NCBI GenBank assembly: GCA_018881555.1
Contig: JACAXG010000124.1
Location: 2,232,001 to 2,296,000 of the forward strand
Source: Amblyornis subalaris
Lineage: Eukaryota; Chordata; Aves; Passeriformes; Ptilonorhynchidae
DNA length: 64,000 bases
Direction of reading: 5' to 3'
Below, in pieces: positions 49,496 through 63,366 of the stretch. Under the pieces are notes generated by a model. The model had not been told where the DNA came from and did not search any database. It worked only from the letters and a program-made list of their open reading frames with translations. Position 1 is the stretch's first letter; the number at the start of each line of letters is the position of its first letter. Position numbers and translations under genes: made by a program.

Positions 49496-51600
49496 GAGGT
49501 ATTATGGTTTTCAAAGGCATTTGGGAAAAAGATGCTGAGCAATAAATTTGGTATGGACAATTAAAATTCACTTCATACTCACATGGTAACTGAGAAAGTC
49601 CTATCTGGTAGATGTAGGGCAGCACCTTGGAAAAAATGCATTAAGTTTTGCACTGCTGAACAGCACTTCTGACATCATTTTGTATAATGATATTTCTGAA
49701 TATTTTTAGATACTGCCTGGTGAATCCTGTTAATTCTGGCAAAAAAAGGATGTGAGGACAGTACAGACATTGATAATCCCATAAGTAAAACATTAGAAGA
49801 ATTATGTTGTTCTTAATTAACAATTTACTGTTGGTCCATACCAACCAACATAATGGATTTGATCTTCCTATGGCTTGTACTAGGCCTACGGCTTCTTATG
49901 GCTCCTCTTTCCTCAGAAAAAAAGAACTGAAAACATTAGGAATTCTGTGAAACAAGATGCTGATTGAAACTCAGGTTTGCTTAAGTCCTTCTGTGTGTCA
50001 GAGGATCCACTAATTTTCCTCTGGAGTGTAAAAATTGCTGACTCTTTTGCTGATTTTTTTTTAGGCTAAGATCTGTTCTCTTGATTTTGGCTTCTGAGTA
50101 TGTATTTGGTCTCAGCACATTCGCATTTCTAAATGGCTCATCAGACAGTCAGTTCTGTTTCCTTGTAATGAAGGCTACAGGCAGGAGGTACAGATGGCAA
50201 TCCTGTTTCATAATACAGCTGAAGCCAGGTCATGAAGGAAGAAGTAGGTGACAAATCTTTTCTCTTTCAATAGTGATTCACAGGTTTTTCAAGAAATTAA
50301 GCTGGATGGGTATCTTTATTGTATTGGAATTCTGGAATTAAAAAAATAAGTTTAAACAAACAGCACGGAAGGTGATTTATAGCCAGAGGTATAATTTGCA
50401 CCAGCTTGCCTGGGGCCACTGAAGTTGCTTTTGTCTGCCTGGCACAGTTCTTGTCTTGCCTTGGTGGGAGAAATAGCTGTGTTTGATAACACTTCTGCTT
50501 GTTAGTGGAGTTAAGTGCCCTGAACAGTAAGGTAGCACTGGCTGGCACTGCTGTGAGCTTCTCTTGCTCTCCTGTGTTTTCATGTCATGAGAGCATTTTT
50601 TCCCTTTTGGGTTGGTACATTTGGGTGTCTTTAGCTGGTGCATATACAGCTCAAAAGCGTAAAGCAGTCTGAGTTAAGGAGAGGCAGCTGTGTTTAGTCA
50701 AACGTGGGCCTTGAATTTTTTAGGCAGCTGACCACCAGGATTATAGGTGGTGAGGAGCAGACAGCAAGGATTGCAGGGCAAGGGCTACAGCCAGACCCTT
50801 GTATCCCCTGAGCCTATCTGGATGTGGGGTGCTGCGACAGCAATTCTTATGTTGAGAAGTACTGTATAGTGTATTATTTAGATCACTGAGAATAAATTAT
50901 AATGTTAGACCAGGTTTAACCATGAAAGAATGGTTTTATTTTATCCTGTTTATGTAAAGATGAAAACATTTCTGTGAAGATGTTTATGAAAGGAGAGCAC
51001 ACAATCACATTTCAGAATATATTTTGCAAGCATATTTGTTTGCTTTATTTTTAATTGTTCTTTATTTGCTGCAGTGTTTTCATCTTCAGGAGGATGACAA
51101 TCTAAATGCACTTTTGTATCCCAAGGCTGGCATTGCCTGTGAAATTCTCCCCACCCTCCCTGCTTCTGTTGCCAAAGTACTTTCTGCTGACCTCCACTCA
51201 CTTTACCTGGAAGTGTGTGCAAAGAAAAACCAGCTTAGTAAACCTTGTATTTCTTGGTCATCTGTAAAACATGAGCTTCCTTTCCAGTCCTGTAAAGGAT
51301 TTTCATTTTTGTTCCCCCAGCAAAAATCGCAGGGTAATAGAACTCTTCTGTTCAGCTGTTAGTTCTGCCCCTCATAATGAAATCTTCTCAATTAACTCTT
51401 CTGTTGTGTCTCAATTAGTACACATTTTTCAGCTTGCTGGCTGCTTCTGTTACAACTCTCTGAAGATACAATGGTAAAACTTTGTAGTAAAAAAGGGCTC
51501 GGGTGTCTGGCCGCACTCCTCCCAACGCCAGGAGCTGAGCCGAGGGACTCTGTCCACTCAAGGCAGGGGTGGGTGTCTCACCCTGAGATTTCCTGCTCAG
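49496..51600. other. Intergenic region between the CR1 copy and the antisense LTR
   Basis: No gene or recognisable repeat is seen. ORFs of about 110 codons near 51024-51362 show no family motif. Confidence 0.5.
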
Positions 51601-51608
51601 TCAGAGCC

Positions 51609-52113
51609 TGTCACCACGACGCCGATGTAATTAGGAGCCCACACAGGAGGTGAAGGGTACGGGAGCGGGGTCTCCTCACTCTCTCCTTTATTATGGGAGC
51701 AGGAACGAGAGTCCGAGCAAGAGAGATTCTGAGGAATCCCCCGGGANCTCAGCGTGCACAGACTTTTAAGGGACAGGGAAAAGGGGAGGAGAAAGGGAGT
51801 ACAACTAATGGAGAGAGGGGAAAGGGGAGGATCTGAGGGCCAACGAACCAATCAGCATGACACAGGGGAGGGTACAAAGAACTACAACCAATGGGGCGTC
51901 GAGTACAACAGAACTTTCTGAACAGGGGATAGAACTTAACACAAAACTGACAGCTTGCTCCCTGCTCTAATTCTCTGAGCAGGAGAGAGAGAGAGGGTGG
52001 GGATTAAACCCCTGTCCCCTCCTCCGACTCCTCCTCCGAGAAGGAGAGATCAGCATCGGAGGTGATGTCGTTCAGGCTGGCCATGGCAACCTGTGGGGAA
52101 TCACCCACCACAA
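51609..52113 (-). mobile_element. Solo LTR of an endogenous retrovirus, minus orientation
   Basis: About 505 bp bounded by TG and CA. Read on the minus strand it has two CCAAT-type boxes (ATTGGTT near 51890 and 51850), a TATA-like TTAAAAG near 51766, and AATAAAG (51692-51687). No gag, pol or env sequence adjoins it on either side. The right boundary (near 51609) may extend to about 51480, where GC-rich sequence continues. No clear target-site duplication was seen. Confidence 0.65.
52004..52084 (-). CDS. 26-codon acidic ORF at the 5' end of the antisense LTR
   Basis: ATG in a strong Kozak context (GCCATGGCC), 26 codons, then TAA. The product is rich in Asp, Glu and Ser (SFSEEESEE) and has no membrane segment. 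It sits at the U3 start of the LTR. It may be a relic or chance ORF; no function is known to me. Confidence 0.25.
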   Translation of the reverse strand: MASLNDITSDADLSFSEEESEEGTGV

Positions 52114-55100
52114 AACTTCATAATCACCTTACCTGACTCGCTCATTCTTCTTTGAAAAGACAAATATAGCACCATGGATAATTAAAGGGGGAAATATGAT
52201 GTTGACACCCATGTCCAATTAGCTTCACTGGGATCTTTTCTGAGGACCCTGGTGTGGTAACATATTCCCATTACTGGAAGTTTAGGAATGGTCTATGTGC
52301 CTTATGCAGATCACTTGGAGCCAGGATCTTTCTACTCTCAGGGGACAGATCAAGATTGAGAACTCTGGAACTACATTTAAGAAGATGAAGCCAGTTCCAG
52401 TTAAAGCAAGTTGCTCAGCCTTTTCCAGCCAAGGACAGCCACCATTCCCAGCACCCCAGTTAGCAGTTGACAGTGTAGAAGACTCGTGCTTTCTGGCCTG
52501 CTGCACTGTGAACTTTCATGCAGATCTCGCCTATCATCCTAAAATTTTTCAGCTGCTACAGATTGTTCCAGAAATGCAGTGCAAACCCAGCCCCCATCAG
52601 CATTATTTCATGAGTGTAGAAAGAGCATGGCACTTTAGCATGGCACAATAGTAAAATTAAATTTCTTTCACAAAAGACTGTCCTTATCTTCCTTACTCAC
52701 TGATGATGTAGTTATCATCAGGGCCTATGCTGCTGACAAACGCCGTGTGGGAGCTCCTTACATGACCTAATACACAGCAACTGACTTAGAAATACAGTTC
52801 TGAAATTACACCTATGTATTTATGATGAATAATATTACCACTGAGCCTAGGTCCTTTTGTCGATTATTCTATGTAGAAGCATCTTGAAACAGCTAAACAG
52901 GATTTAGAATAGCAGAAGAATTGAGAGACTCTGAACTTTCTTTTAAATTTCATAATTATTTATATTTGGCTTCTTCTACAATGGAATGATTCTTATAGTT
53001 TGAGGGGAAAAGGCCTGGAGACATTATGACTTGATCTTCGTTAAGAGACTCTTGGTTGTGCGCCTACTGACACACTGATCATTTAAAAGCAACACTTATG
53101 TGTGCTACAAGTCAGGGGAATTTAGTATGTTGTCAGACCTTAGGAAAATATAATACTTAAATATGCCTAAAAATTTTTCATGAAACAGCTTTCTTGGTAA
53201 AAGAATTTCCTTTTAGGTTTTACTGGGTACAGTAGTTAGGAAAGGAACATGTTTAACATAGTCATTCTACAGTTTTACTTCCTTCTTTTTTTTTTTTTTT
53301 TGTAAGAATTATTTACAACTCATGCCAGCCTAGTTCTGATGAATATGCATTAGCTTAAATTTGATTACCTGCAGGAAGGATACAACTTTACTGGCTTTGG
53401 AACAGAACTCTGGAAAAATAAACACCTGAATAGCATGCACTTGCAGAGTAGCAGCTTCCAAACCTGTCCAGCTATGCAGCTGTGTAGAAACACATGCTGT
53501 ATTGTGTGCAGTTCAGCAGATTGCTAAAAATGCAGTGTTTGGACCTGCTGTTAATGCTGTTAATCTCTGTTAATAATGCTGTAAAAATCTGCCTAAATTT
53601 TTAAAGTGATATGCACTGTATATGAAGTTAAACTGGTTTTATAATCATATGCACTTTGTGATGATCTGGGCAGTGCTTTAAAAGAAAGAAAGTTATCCAA
53701 GATGATCCACCAGCCTGTTTATTAGATAATTACACACATTTTGCTAGTTAATGTACAGTAGTTCATTGGGGTTTTTCTGGCAATGCTTGTGGGTTTAAAA
53801 AGAATAAATGGAAGCTGCTGAATTCTTAAAGGTTGAAACACAACATGTGACAAGTATTGTCTCTGTCCTCCCACACCTGTGTAATTATGAACACTAAGTA
53901 TTGGAAAGGAGGATAAAGCTACTTCACTATTCTGTTAACATCCCACTTCTTTTTAGTATAGGAAAAAAGTGTAGGCAACTGAAACAAATCTTTTGTTATT
54001 TATCTTAAGGGGAAATGGTACTGGGGGCTTGTAATTATGCTCCCATGATTGAGTCCTTGGCTACAGCGACAGGCTGTACTTCCACTATTTGCAGTACTGA
54101 AAAGAAGGGAAGGTAAAGAAAAGAAGAAAATTGCTTTTAGGGGACTAGCAGATAGGCTTGTGGGTTTTTTTTCGCTTTCCAAATTTGGAGTATTTCCAAC
54201 TACTATTTCTTTAGTTGTGCAAGCAAAGTTGGGAGGGAAGGAAGTAAAAAATCCAGCAGAGCAAATAATCTTTTCCTTGGGTACAGTAGAGCTTCCATGA
54301 GATTTTTGGGGAAAAACTCCAGAATTAGATCATCAACCAACTTTCAAGCAGACCCAAACCCACTGTGCTGACTGTTTGTGTGTTTTTCTTATGCTTCTGC
54401 AGTGTCTGAGTAGGATGAGGAGCAATATTCAAGGATCCAAAATACTTTCTTGTATTCATAAGCATTTCGAATGGTGTGTGTAGATGAAGAAATAGCAATA
54501 AATTACAGCATCAACTGCATAGGTATCCTTTCTATGTAGAGATATGTCACTTGAAACCTTGCCTGACAGGCTAAGCCAGAATTCTGGGTATTAATGTCCT
54601 AAAATTTTGAAGTGAGAGCAGCTCACATGGGTCTAATTAAAAATTTAAAATCTTGTGCCTTTTTTTTTTTTCCACTATTCTCATTTATGGTTCCCAAACA
54701 AGTAATTCTGAAAATCTTAATCTTAACAATGTTATCATGAAGCAGAACCCTGATATGAGATTAATTTGATGCTATACCAGTGAATTTTGTTTCCAAAATT
54801 TTGGGACTGAATATAGCTCCCAAATCTCATTTTCATGCCTAGTTAGGTATCCTAATTTTCAAAGTTCCTTCATTTCTGACATCTCCCTTCAAATCTTGGC
54901 AGGAGCATGTATAAAATAATGTAGATGAACCACTCTTCTTTTTAAAAACCTGGCCTCCACCAATTAATTACTTGGTTAAAAAAACCCAAACTAAAACACA
55001 ACTATCAAAAAATCTTAAAGCTGCAAATAACTACAGTTTTGAGTCTGCAGCTAGCAGGTTTTGAAGCTTAAAATACCGAAGCATGTAGCAAATAGTAATT

Positions 55101-56150
55101 TTGAAACCAAAAGTTTTTGTTTCCTATTGTAAGTACAAAGTTTAAGCTGAACTTTTATAAGGTAGAAATATCTTACAAGTATGATGAGATGCCATTGAGC
55201 TGTGAACCTAATCCTAAGCATCTAAAATGTTAAGTGGAGCTGCTATAGATATAGTAGGTAGGATTCTAATTAGTCTCTCTTCTGCATAGCAATGAAGAGG
55301 TGACATAATCTTCTGATGCCTCTAGCTAATCAGGAGTTTGAAGAAAGAGAAGTCAATAAACCCAAACCAAGTGGGTGCAGGGGTTTACTTTAGCTATTCA
55401 CAATCGGCATGTAACCTATATTGAGTAATGAGGTATAAATCCCGATGGGCAAGAAGATACAATGGCTGCCCTTGCAGAGTTTTAATTTGGAGATTGTCAG
55501 TCTGTGGAATTTTCTGCATTTGGAGTAGAAAAACTATAAAATAATGGAAGCTTTCAAACTGGCAGAAAGCTTTGCAAGAGAACATAATCAAGAGACTTGA
55601 GATCCGCTATGACAAGTTTGTTAAATCAACAGCTACTCTTTTTATGTGGGCCTAAACAAAAGAGAAAGCTGGAAGCCATTTGTTTTGAGTAAGCACTTAC
55701 AAAACCATACATATCACTTCTTTAGGGATTAATTTAGATACTCAGTTTCATAGAATTCTTTAAGTTTTGGTTTACATATGCAACATGTACATCTATAATA
55801 CGTGAATAAATAGTTTGCAAACTCACCTGTATTTCCATCACAACTACTTTGGGAGTCAAATATACAGGATTAGTAATTCTGACAGTGCCAAGCAAAATGA
55901 CAGAGAAAATAATTACTTAAGAAAGATGAGTGGCTTTAAAAATTTTTATAAGCAACCGGTTTTTTTTTACCATGACTGTAAAAGCATGTCAGACCAATTG
56001 TGTATCTAAGACAGTTTCCCGACTCTGAGAATGGCCTATAGTAAATGCTTGGAAAAGAATGCAAAAGTAGTCCAGGAATACAGCAGGTTTTTTTCTTGTC
56101 AAATTCTTTATGGATTTTTTCAATATATTTTTTCTGCTGTTTTTTTTTAA
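52114..56150. other. Intergenic region between the two LTRs
   Basis: AT-rich, with no recognisable exon, RNA gene or retroviral internal sequence on either strand. Confidence 0.5.
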
Positions 56151-56161
56151 ATGCAACCATT

Positions 56162-56822
56162 ATGTCTCACTTAGACAGAATGTGGGCTGAGGAACAGAGG
56201 AAGCTTTGGGAGGCTGGAATGGAGGTCTGGGAAAAGACTTGTAGGGACTCTGAGGGTCTGCTGGAAGAACATGAGGGAATCTGTGAAGCTCAGAAGTGAT
56301 GCAAAAACTGGCCAGTGGGTCATGGTGGGCGGTCAGAGATTGCTGGTGAAGTGGGATTCTTGGTAAGGAAGGTGAGCTGGCAGTGCTCTGTAGAGGTAGC
56401 TGAACCTGCAGCAGAGAGTGCTGCAGTGTTTGAGCCAGCTGCGGGAGTGACCAAGCAGCCTATTATTCCTTGTTCCCTTATAAGGTTCAGTTCTAGAGTG
56501 TTCTGCCTTACTCAGCATCCCATTTATTCCTGTACCCCACTCCTCCCCTCGTTTACCCCTATTGGTTGAAGTTGTATTACCCTGCCTTCTCTCTGCCCCC
56601 TGACCCTCAAACCATTGGTCCCTGTTGTCTCTCCGCCCCCACTGCCCCTGGGATAAAACCCTGACCCCTCCATTGTTCTGGGTTCTCTCCTTCCCTGACG
56701 ATTCATGGAATAAACGTATTTCATGGAACACATAAGGAGAACCCCTCCGACTCTTTGTCTCAATTAAGTACGCCTTTGAGTGTGCGTGTGCGTGCGTGTG
56801 TGTGCACTGCCGAACGTGTCAT
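56162..56822 (+). mobile_element. LTR of an endogenous retrovirus, plus orientation
   Basis: The plus strand shows LTR signals in order: two inverted CCAAT boxes (ctattggttg near 56560 and accattggtc near 56611), a TATA-like box (gataaaa, 56652-56658), a polyadenylation signal (aataaa, 56709-56714), a GT-rich U5 stretch, and a possible end at gtgtca followed by tggcaccacc. The 5' end is uncertain (56162 is the earliest plausible TG). No gag-like frame follows, so it is probably solo. Layout and promoter words resemble the minus-strand LTR at 51.6-52.1 kb. Confidence 0.6.
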
Positions 56823-59800
56823 GGCACCACCAGACAAACGCCACGCTTTCAGGAAGACTGCAAGGGACCCTAAAACCCATCCAGGATTATTATTATTATT
56901 TTTTTTATTTATAACAACAGTGCTCAGAGGATCTTCAAAGACTGAGGAATGGTTTCCTTGTCTTGCTCTCAGGCTGACCTGTTCCTCTCCAGTCTCCTTC
57001 ATAAAAACCACTATACCTCCACTTGCAGTGACCTTCTCCGTCACCATAGGAGGATGCTCGTGTCTCCCAGCAGCAGCCCTTGTGTCTCCTGGGTGGCTGC
57101 TCGGGGAGGGAGCAGCCTTCCAGATGGAAGCTTTCCATAAGGATTCTATAAGGAACCCAGGCAGACATTTTCCTGATGCTGCCAGGAGGGCCTGGGGTAT
57201 CAGCTCTTCCCAAAATAGTATCTAGCTCTGAATACAACTTTCTAACACTGATCCAGAGACTGCTGAAGGACAGAGGCCAGCTGGGCCATACATGGCACTT
57301 AACAGCAAATCCCTATTTCCTTGGTACAGGTGAACAGGTCATCTGTATTTGGCTTACTTTAGCTCAGTGTGGCATACGCTTTCTCTAGGAACATAGATTT
57401 TTATAGCTTGATCTGATCTGAATTAGCGAGCAGTAGTAGCAGAGTAAAAGTGATTACCTTGACAAGTCTTTATTTGCAACAGGCTGAAAAAAAAATTAAT
57501 TCTAAACTGCTGCAAATTTTGGTCATAAGCATATTGTCCAGAATAAGGCAGGAGTAAAAAGCGATTAAAATATTTTGCTATATATATACTTAGGTTTTTA
57601 TATATTTTTGTGTAGGTCTGCATTAGTCAGTGCACAATATCAGCTTAATAAGAGACTCAGTAGGCACTGATAGATTTTAAACAAAGTATATGGTCTTCAC
57701 GAGATCTAAATAGCTGAGTAAGAAGTGAAAATTCTGGCATACATTAGCAGAAGGGGTTAAGTACAAAAGGGTCTCCATCTGTTTGCTGCATTTATTTATC
57801 TGAGACAAAAGTGGAAATGAGGATAAAAGAATCCTATCTGCCATGCTCCATGGCAGGCACAGTCTGTGATGCTCACAAAAGATAGAAAGAACAGGTTTTT
57901 GCAATATAGATGATATGCGACCAGTGCCCAAACAGTTCCTGTAACACTACATTGGAAGGCTGTGAAAGCTGAGTATCGCTAACAAAATTCATGTATTGAT
58001 CAGAAGAAAATGACAAATCTTTCAGCCTAATCTTTGCTTACATTGTAGTGGTAGCCAGTGGATCTACTTATGTAAATATAACAGTTTATTGGTACTGTAG
58101 CAACATGTAAGAGCTGTAGCAGAGACCATGCAAAACCAAGGAAGTTTACTCGCACAGTATTTCCAAAACACTTGGGAAATACTGCACGTGGGTGAAAATC
58201 AATTCTCTTTGTCCTCTTAGTTTCCAGTTTGTATGGACTGAAGTGACCAACCTGAGGCATCATTAAATCCTATTCACCTAATTATTTGGCATTATCTACT
58301 TTGCATGTTTCACTGGTTGCTTAATGGTCTATAAAATGATGACATTGACATTTTCTGTGGGTGTTACATGATGTATTTTTTACTTCTACAACACCAGTTT
58401 ATTATCAATGTTTATGGCTTCTGAATTGCTGGAGTTCTACTCTGTTACTTTCTGTAAGAGCTGCATAGGTATAAAATACAATCCGTAACTAGGGAAGTGT
58501 TATTTTGCTTAGGCTTACAAATGTCGTGCTCTGCTCTTGCTTTCTTGTTGTTAAATATTTGTACTGTGTTTGAGCTGATTCTGGTTCATTAAGCCTCACT
58601 GGCCCATATGCTGCTGCAGTGTCCACTCATGTCTGGATTCCCCAGGAGTGGAGAGGGAAGATGGTGTTAGTGGTGAAACTGGTTTTGTAGAAGTGGAGGA
58701 TTTGCCTTTGCAGGAGTCCTCTATGGGCCAGCTATGGTCAGCTGACTGCACCGTATGAGAAAACAAACTAAACTAAAGAAAGCTGGCAAGTAATGCTCTT
58801 GGTTCTTGTTAGGAATGTTGATTATAACTGCTTGATAGCAATAGTAATGACTAACTAATGTGGCTGGAGAGTGAGGAGGGGAAAGGAAACAACAAATTTT
58901 ACAAGGATTCATATAATTTGTAATATTGAAGAGCAATATGCTTTCCTTTGTATATGTGTGGTGGGAGTGGAGGGACAAACAAAATCCGTCATAAAGGTAG
59001 CTCCCAAATACTTTTTCTCTTTAGAAAGTCTAGAAAGAAGTATTTCCGATATCTGTAGAATTCTGTGACAGTGTGTTTGAAATGCATCATCCACCCAGGA
59101 TAACTAAAAACATTATGCAACTATATTTTTTTTTCAGTGTTTTGACTTTGCAGGCATCTTTTATGACCTGACCCTGTGCCAGAAGTGAGAGCTTATAGCA
59201 TTAAACACTGGAGTTAAACTCCTTATTCTTCTGTCTTGTCCTCAGTAACCAGAGAAGACCTTGTGAGCAAGTCCTTGTATCCCTTGAACTGATCCAGACC
59301 TATTATGTACTTCTCAAAATTTTCTTTAATTTTCGCAGAATTTTTTTTCCTGATATTGACCTTCATTTGCTCTGTTTGTTCAAAACCTAATTTAGTCTGT
59401 TTAAGCAGTAAGAATTGAGGCTGTGGGCAATTTCAGGGGATTAATGACTGATTGAGAGGGTTGATAGCCTGAGGCAATGACTCAGGGCCATTAACTTCAT
59501 CTATGGAAAATGTATCAGGAAATGTTTTAGACTGAAGTTGTTGCTTGGCAGTCTGCAGCTGTGCCTGACTTGAGGGAGGGTCACTCTATGGCAAAAACAA
59601 TTGCCTATAAAGTCTGAATGGGTTTATTAAAAGATACTATTACAATTTTGTTTTATAGCAGCTGAACTAAAATGGAAATAAAGCAGGAAAAGGGAAAGGT
59701 TTGTTCTGCAGTGTGCTGTGCAAAAACAAGGTAATGGACAGTTCCTCTCAAGAGGCTTTTATTACCTTTTTGAAAAAATAAGAACATATTGTAGAGCTTC

Positions 59801-60060
59801 ATAAAGCAGGTGATTCCAGCTTCTCCTATGATTTAAAATATTCTCCAAAATGGATCTTTAAATGAGAATTGTCTTACAGAAGTATTTGATATCCATGACC
59901 TTTTCAAATTAGGTTTCCAAGTTCTGAAATATTAGCAGAGAGATATTCAAATGGATGACAATTAGACACATTGATTATGTGTGTATGTAGATCTCCTAAT
60001 CAATGTAAGTATGTGTCATAGGCACTGAATTTATTCCTGTAAAACTGCTTGAAGTAAGGT
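56823..60060. other. Intergenic region after the plus-strand LTR
   Basis: No recognisable gene. The first 450 bp are less AT-rich and hold overlapping ORFs on both strands (up to 156 codons, running out of the LTR) without family motifs; they could be degraded element sequence. Confidence 0.45.
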
Positions 60061-60134
60061 TGTGTCCTTACTCCAGTTTACAGATGGTAGTCAGAATTGT
60101 TTGAATGACCTGCCAGAGGTGAAAAAAGTTACCT

Positions 60135-60296
60135 GCAGAGCTTGCAAAATACTCGTCCTTTCCAAATCTTGGCTGGATAAGACCCTGAGCAACCTGCTCT
60201 TACTTCAGAAGTGGCTCTGCTTTGAACAGAGGCTTGGGCAAGATGATTTCCAAAGGTATCTTCCAACCTGCATTGCTCCATGATTCTTTGCTTCTA
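60135..60296 (+). mobile_element. CR1 LINE, 3' tail
   Basis: tggctggataagaccctgag, cagaggcttgggcaagatga, tttccaaaggtatcttccaa and ccatgattctttg form a short, diverged CR1 3' end. Confidence 0.75.
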
Positions 60297-63270
60297 TGTA
60301 TATGTGACAAAGCAGGAGTGGAAATTTAATCCTATTGGTCCAACAGGACCTTGAACAAAACACTATATAAAAATAAAAATCTTCTTTAAATCTCTGACTT
60401 CCAGTGGGATACGGGCTTCTAAAGTTTTTAGCACATTTTGAAATCCTTCCCTTAGGTGTTTTGCTTCTTTTTTAAGCTAAGGAGATCATGCAAAACTAAA
60501 GTTAGTGGTTATACTGATGTTTTTGCTTTTGCTGGTTTTCATAGTTAGTGTTGGCATCTTCCTTTATTTTCAAAATTTGTCTTCACTGCAGATTCTCTTT
60601 CGGGACAAATTACTGTATTTGATAGCTGGTCATGGCAGAAATGTTAAATTGCTTTTTTCAAAGTAAATGTTCAAAAGTGCATTTGGAAATATTTCTGTGT
60701 GCAAGCACTGAGTTTGCAGTGTAGCACACCTCCTCACAAGGGTGACATTTCAGGTGTGCTGCCACAAGCCAGCCTCTTCATGTAGAACATGAACCGTTTG
60801 CACTCCAGTTCCACAGAGCTGCTTTTCTATTCTTATGCTTCATATTCTCATTTCTCTCACGTCATATCTTTAATATACTAGGTTTTCTGTTTGTGAAGCC
60901 TGTTACTTTTGACCTGGGATAGGTGTTACAGCTGAGAAACATTTTCAAAAAGTGGGCACAAGGATTTAATTAAAACTTGGGTTGGGCCTGTGTACATTTT
61001 AATTTGATTTTCATTTTTTGGTCTTTTTGACTTGATTTGAAAAGGGACACAAACATTAGGAACACGTATCTTGTATGAAAGAGCCATAAGTATCTGTACA
61101 GAGGAATTTCATGCCTAGGTTTTTCATGCGTTTTTTTTAACTAGTACTGCATCCACAAAACTTGGATGAATACAGGTCATCAACCTGTTTGCTGCTTGTC
61201 CAAATCAAAGCCTCAGCTGAAGATTTTGCCAGGTGTTCAAGAATCATAAAAGTGAGTTATTGTGCCTCTTTCCTCCTTTGTTAACACACACTTAAAAAAA
61301 TGAAGAAATGTATTACATCAGTATTTTGAGTTTTCTACTCTTTGAGTTTGCAGCTTTTCTGAAATTTCATCCTTTCCGACTTTGAAATGCAGCATTGGCA
61401 TTTTTAGTGTCGCTTTTCGTTATATTTTTGAATAAGAAAAGACAATATATTGAACATCAAGCTATGGAAATATTTCTTTCCTGACAGCACAAAGAATTCA
61501 TTCATTGAAAGAATTATGGATACTTTTACCTATATTATTTTGAGTGTCTTATAAATCCTTAATGATACATGTGAAGAGCAAACAACATAAGGCTGGTCCA
61601 CATACCATCTGGGTATTTTTTAGAACTAAATCACTGCAGTAAGTTAAAAAAGTAGATACAAAAATCTGGGAGAAGTGATCCAAAGTTAGTGGATTAATCT
61701 TTATTTTTGACCCAAAAATGTTTTGATGTGCCTGTTTAAATAGGGAAGCTCTTTCTAGTTTCTTAGTGTATCTTCAGTATTTAGCAGGTCAGCCTAGTCC
61801 TGAGTGATTATGCAGTGTTGGATGAGGAACATTCAATGATTGTTGTCTCTTATTCCTTTGCTGGTTTCAGCTGTAGTAATGTCTGTCACATCAAGCTGCA
61901 AGATATATTTCTATATGGGTTCTACTGAAAGGCAGACAAATTACATATATTTGTAGATTACGACACTGTTTTGTGTCTTCTCTCAAAACATCACCTGCCT
62001 GTATTTTAGTGTCAGTGTGGAACACAAAGAAAGCTGATAATATTTAACTAAATTTTACCATAATCAACAAATGGAGATTTGTCAGTACCACTGCCTTTGT
62101 GTCTGATACACCTGATGATTTTGCATTCCATTCTCACATTTTCTCCTAAATCTTCTGGAGTTGTACTTTGTTTTCTTATCAACTTGGTAACTGCAGGTTT
62201 AATTCTACAGGTTCTTGTGTGAGCACACCGGGTCTGCAAGCCCTGGTCTTGCTGAGGCGTGGAATGGTATCTGTGTTTGGCAGACAACAAGCCTGGGTTC
62301 ATTGTGCAGCTATTGAACGAAGGTATATCTATTTCTCTCGAGGGACACAGTTTTCTAGTTTCTCTGTTTCTCTGCTCTCATAAGAATCTCAGGCTATGTT
62401 GGGCTGCACAACAGCACATAATGAGTTTTGACTGCATTGTTTGAAGAGTAAGTTTCTTTTTCTGGTTTCAGTTGTGCCAGGTGATGGCAGTAAAGGACCT
62501 TTGCTCTTTCAGAATATGCTATGAAGTACAGAAAGCATTCAGACTCCTAGGCCACCTCCAAGCGAAAGGACTCACTTATTTCATTCCAGTTCCTGCTTTG
62601 AAGCTCGTTATGATATCCATCATGAGATGAAAAAAACAGCATGGCTTGGATTGTAGGCTGTTTGGGTTGTTTTCTCCTTCTTCATATATAATAAATGCAG
62701 TATCTGTCTTTCACTTTCCTTTCTCTGTATTGGCCTTCTCATACTGTATATTCTAGTATAAGCTTTCAATGTATTCCATACAGTGTAAGCTGTAGTGTTT
62801 GGTTTTGGTCTGAAGATATTTAAAACTGCCCTTAGAACTTTAGCATAGATTGCGTGTTAAGGGACAGAGAGTGTCCCAATCAAGCTGTTTATCTCGGATT
62901 TGTCACTCAAGCAGATGGTAACATAGCGATGTCATGTCAAAAACGTTTTCAAAATGAAAAGCCTTGCAGTGAGCCTGGAGTGTACCTGCTGGAAATGGAA
63001 CAAGTCAGCCATTCACAAGTAATGTTTTATTGATGGTCTAAAGGAAAGAAGGTGGAAAAAGAAGGCCAGACCCAAAAATACAAATTAATGCAGCTTGGCC
63101 TTGAAACTTCCTTTCTTAGGCTTATATTTAATGAGCATAGGGTGAGATAGAGAAGTGGCTAGCTTACCACTTCTCAAACAAGCCACAGCAATGTCTGTTA
63201 ATAGGGCATGTGCTTCACCTGTGGTTTTGATTAGTGCTGTCATGCCATGGATGGGGGAGTGAGCTAAATG
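60297..63270. other. Intergenic region
   Basis: AT-rich, with no recognisable gene or repeat on either strand. Confidence 0.5.
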
Positions 63271-63366
63271 TTTTTCTTGTGGCAAAACTCATCGCAAACT
63301 GGGTGTAGCTTAAGACCGTTTTTCTTGTGGCAAAACTCATCGCAAACTGGGTGTAGCTTAAGACCG
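63271..63366. repeat. Perfect 48-bp tandem duplication
   Basis: Two identical 48-bp copies (63271-63318 and 63319-63366), each starting tttttcttgtggcaaaactc and ending gtgtagcttaagaccg. No further copies flank it. Confidence 0.95.

Noticed and set aside
52295..52651. 118-codon plus-strand ORF
   Set aside because: No family similarity is visible, and it overlaps a minus-strand ORF of similar quality.
56755..57225. 156-codon plus-strand ORF
   Set aside because: It starts inside the LTR U5 and runs through (GT)n and (TTA)n low-complexity sequence; no gag-like motifs.
63085..63285. 66-codon minus-strand ORF with a Lys-rich end, considered as a ribosomal-protein pseudogene
   Set aside because: No stretch matches a ribosomal protein I recognise, and it lacks an ATG start.
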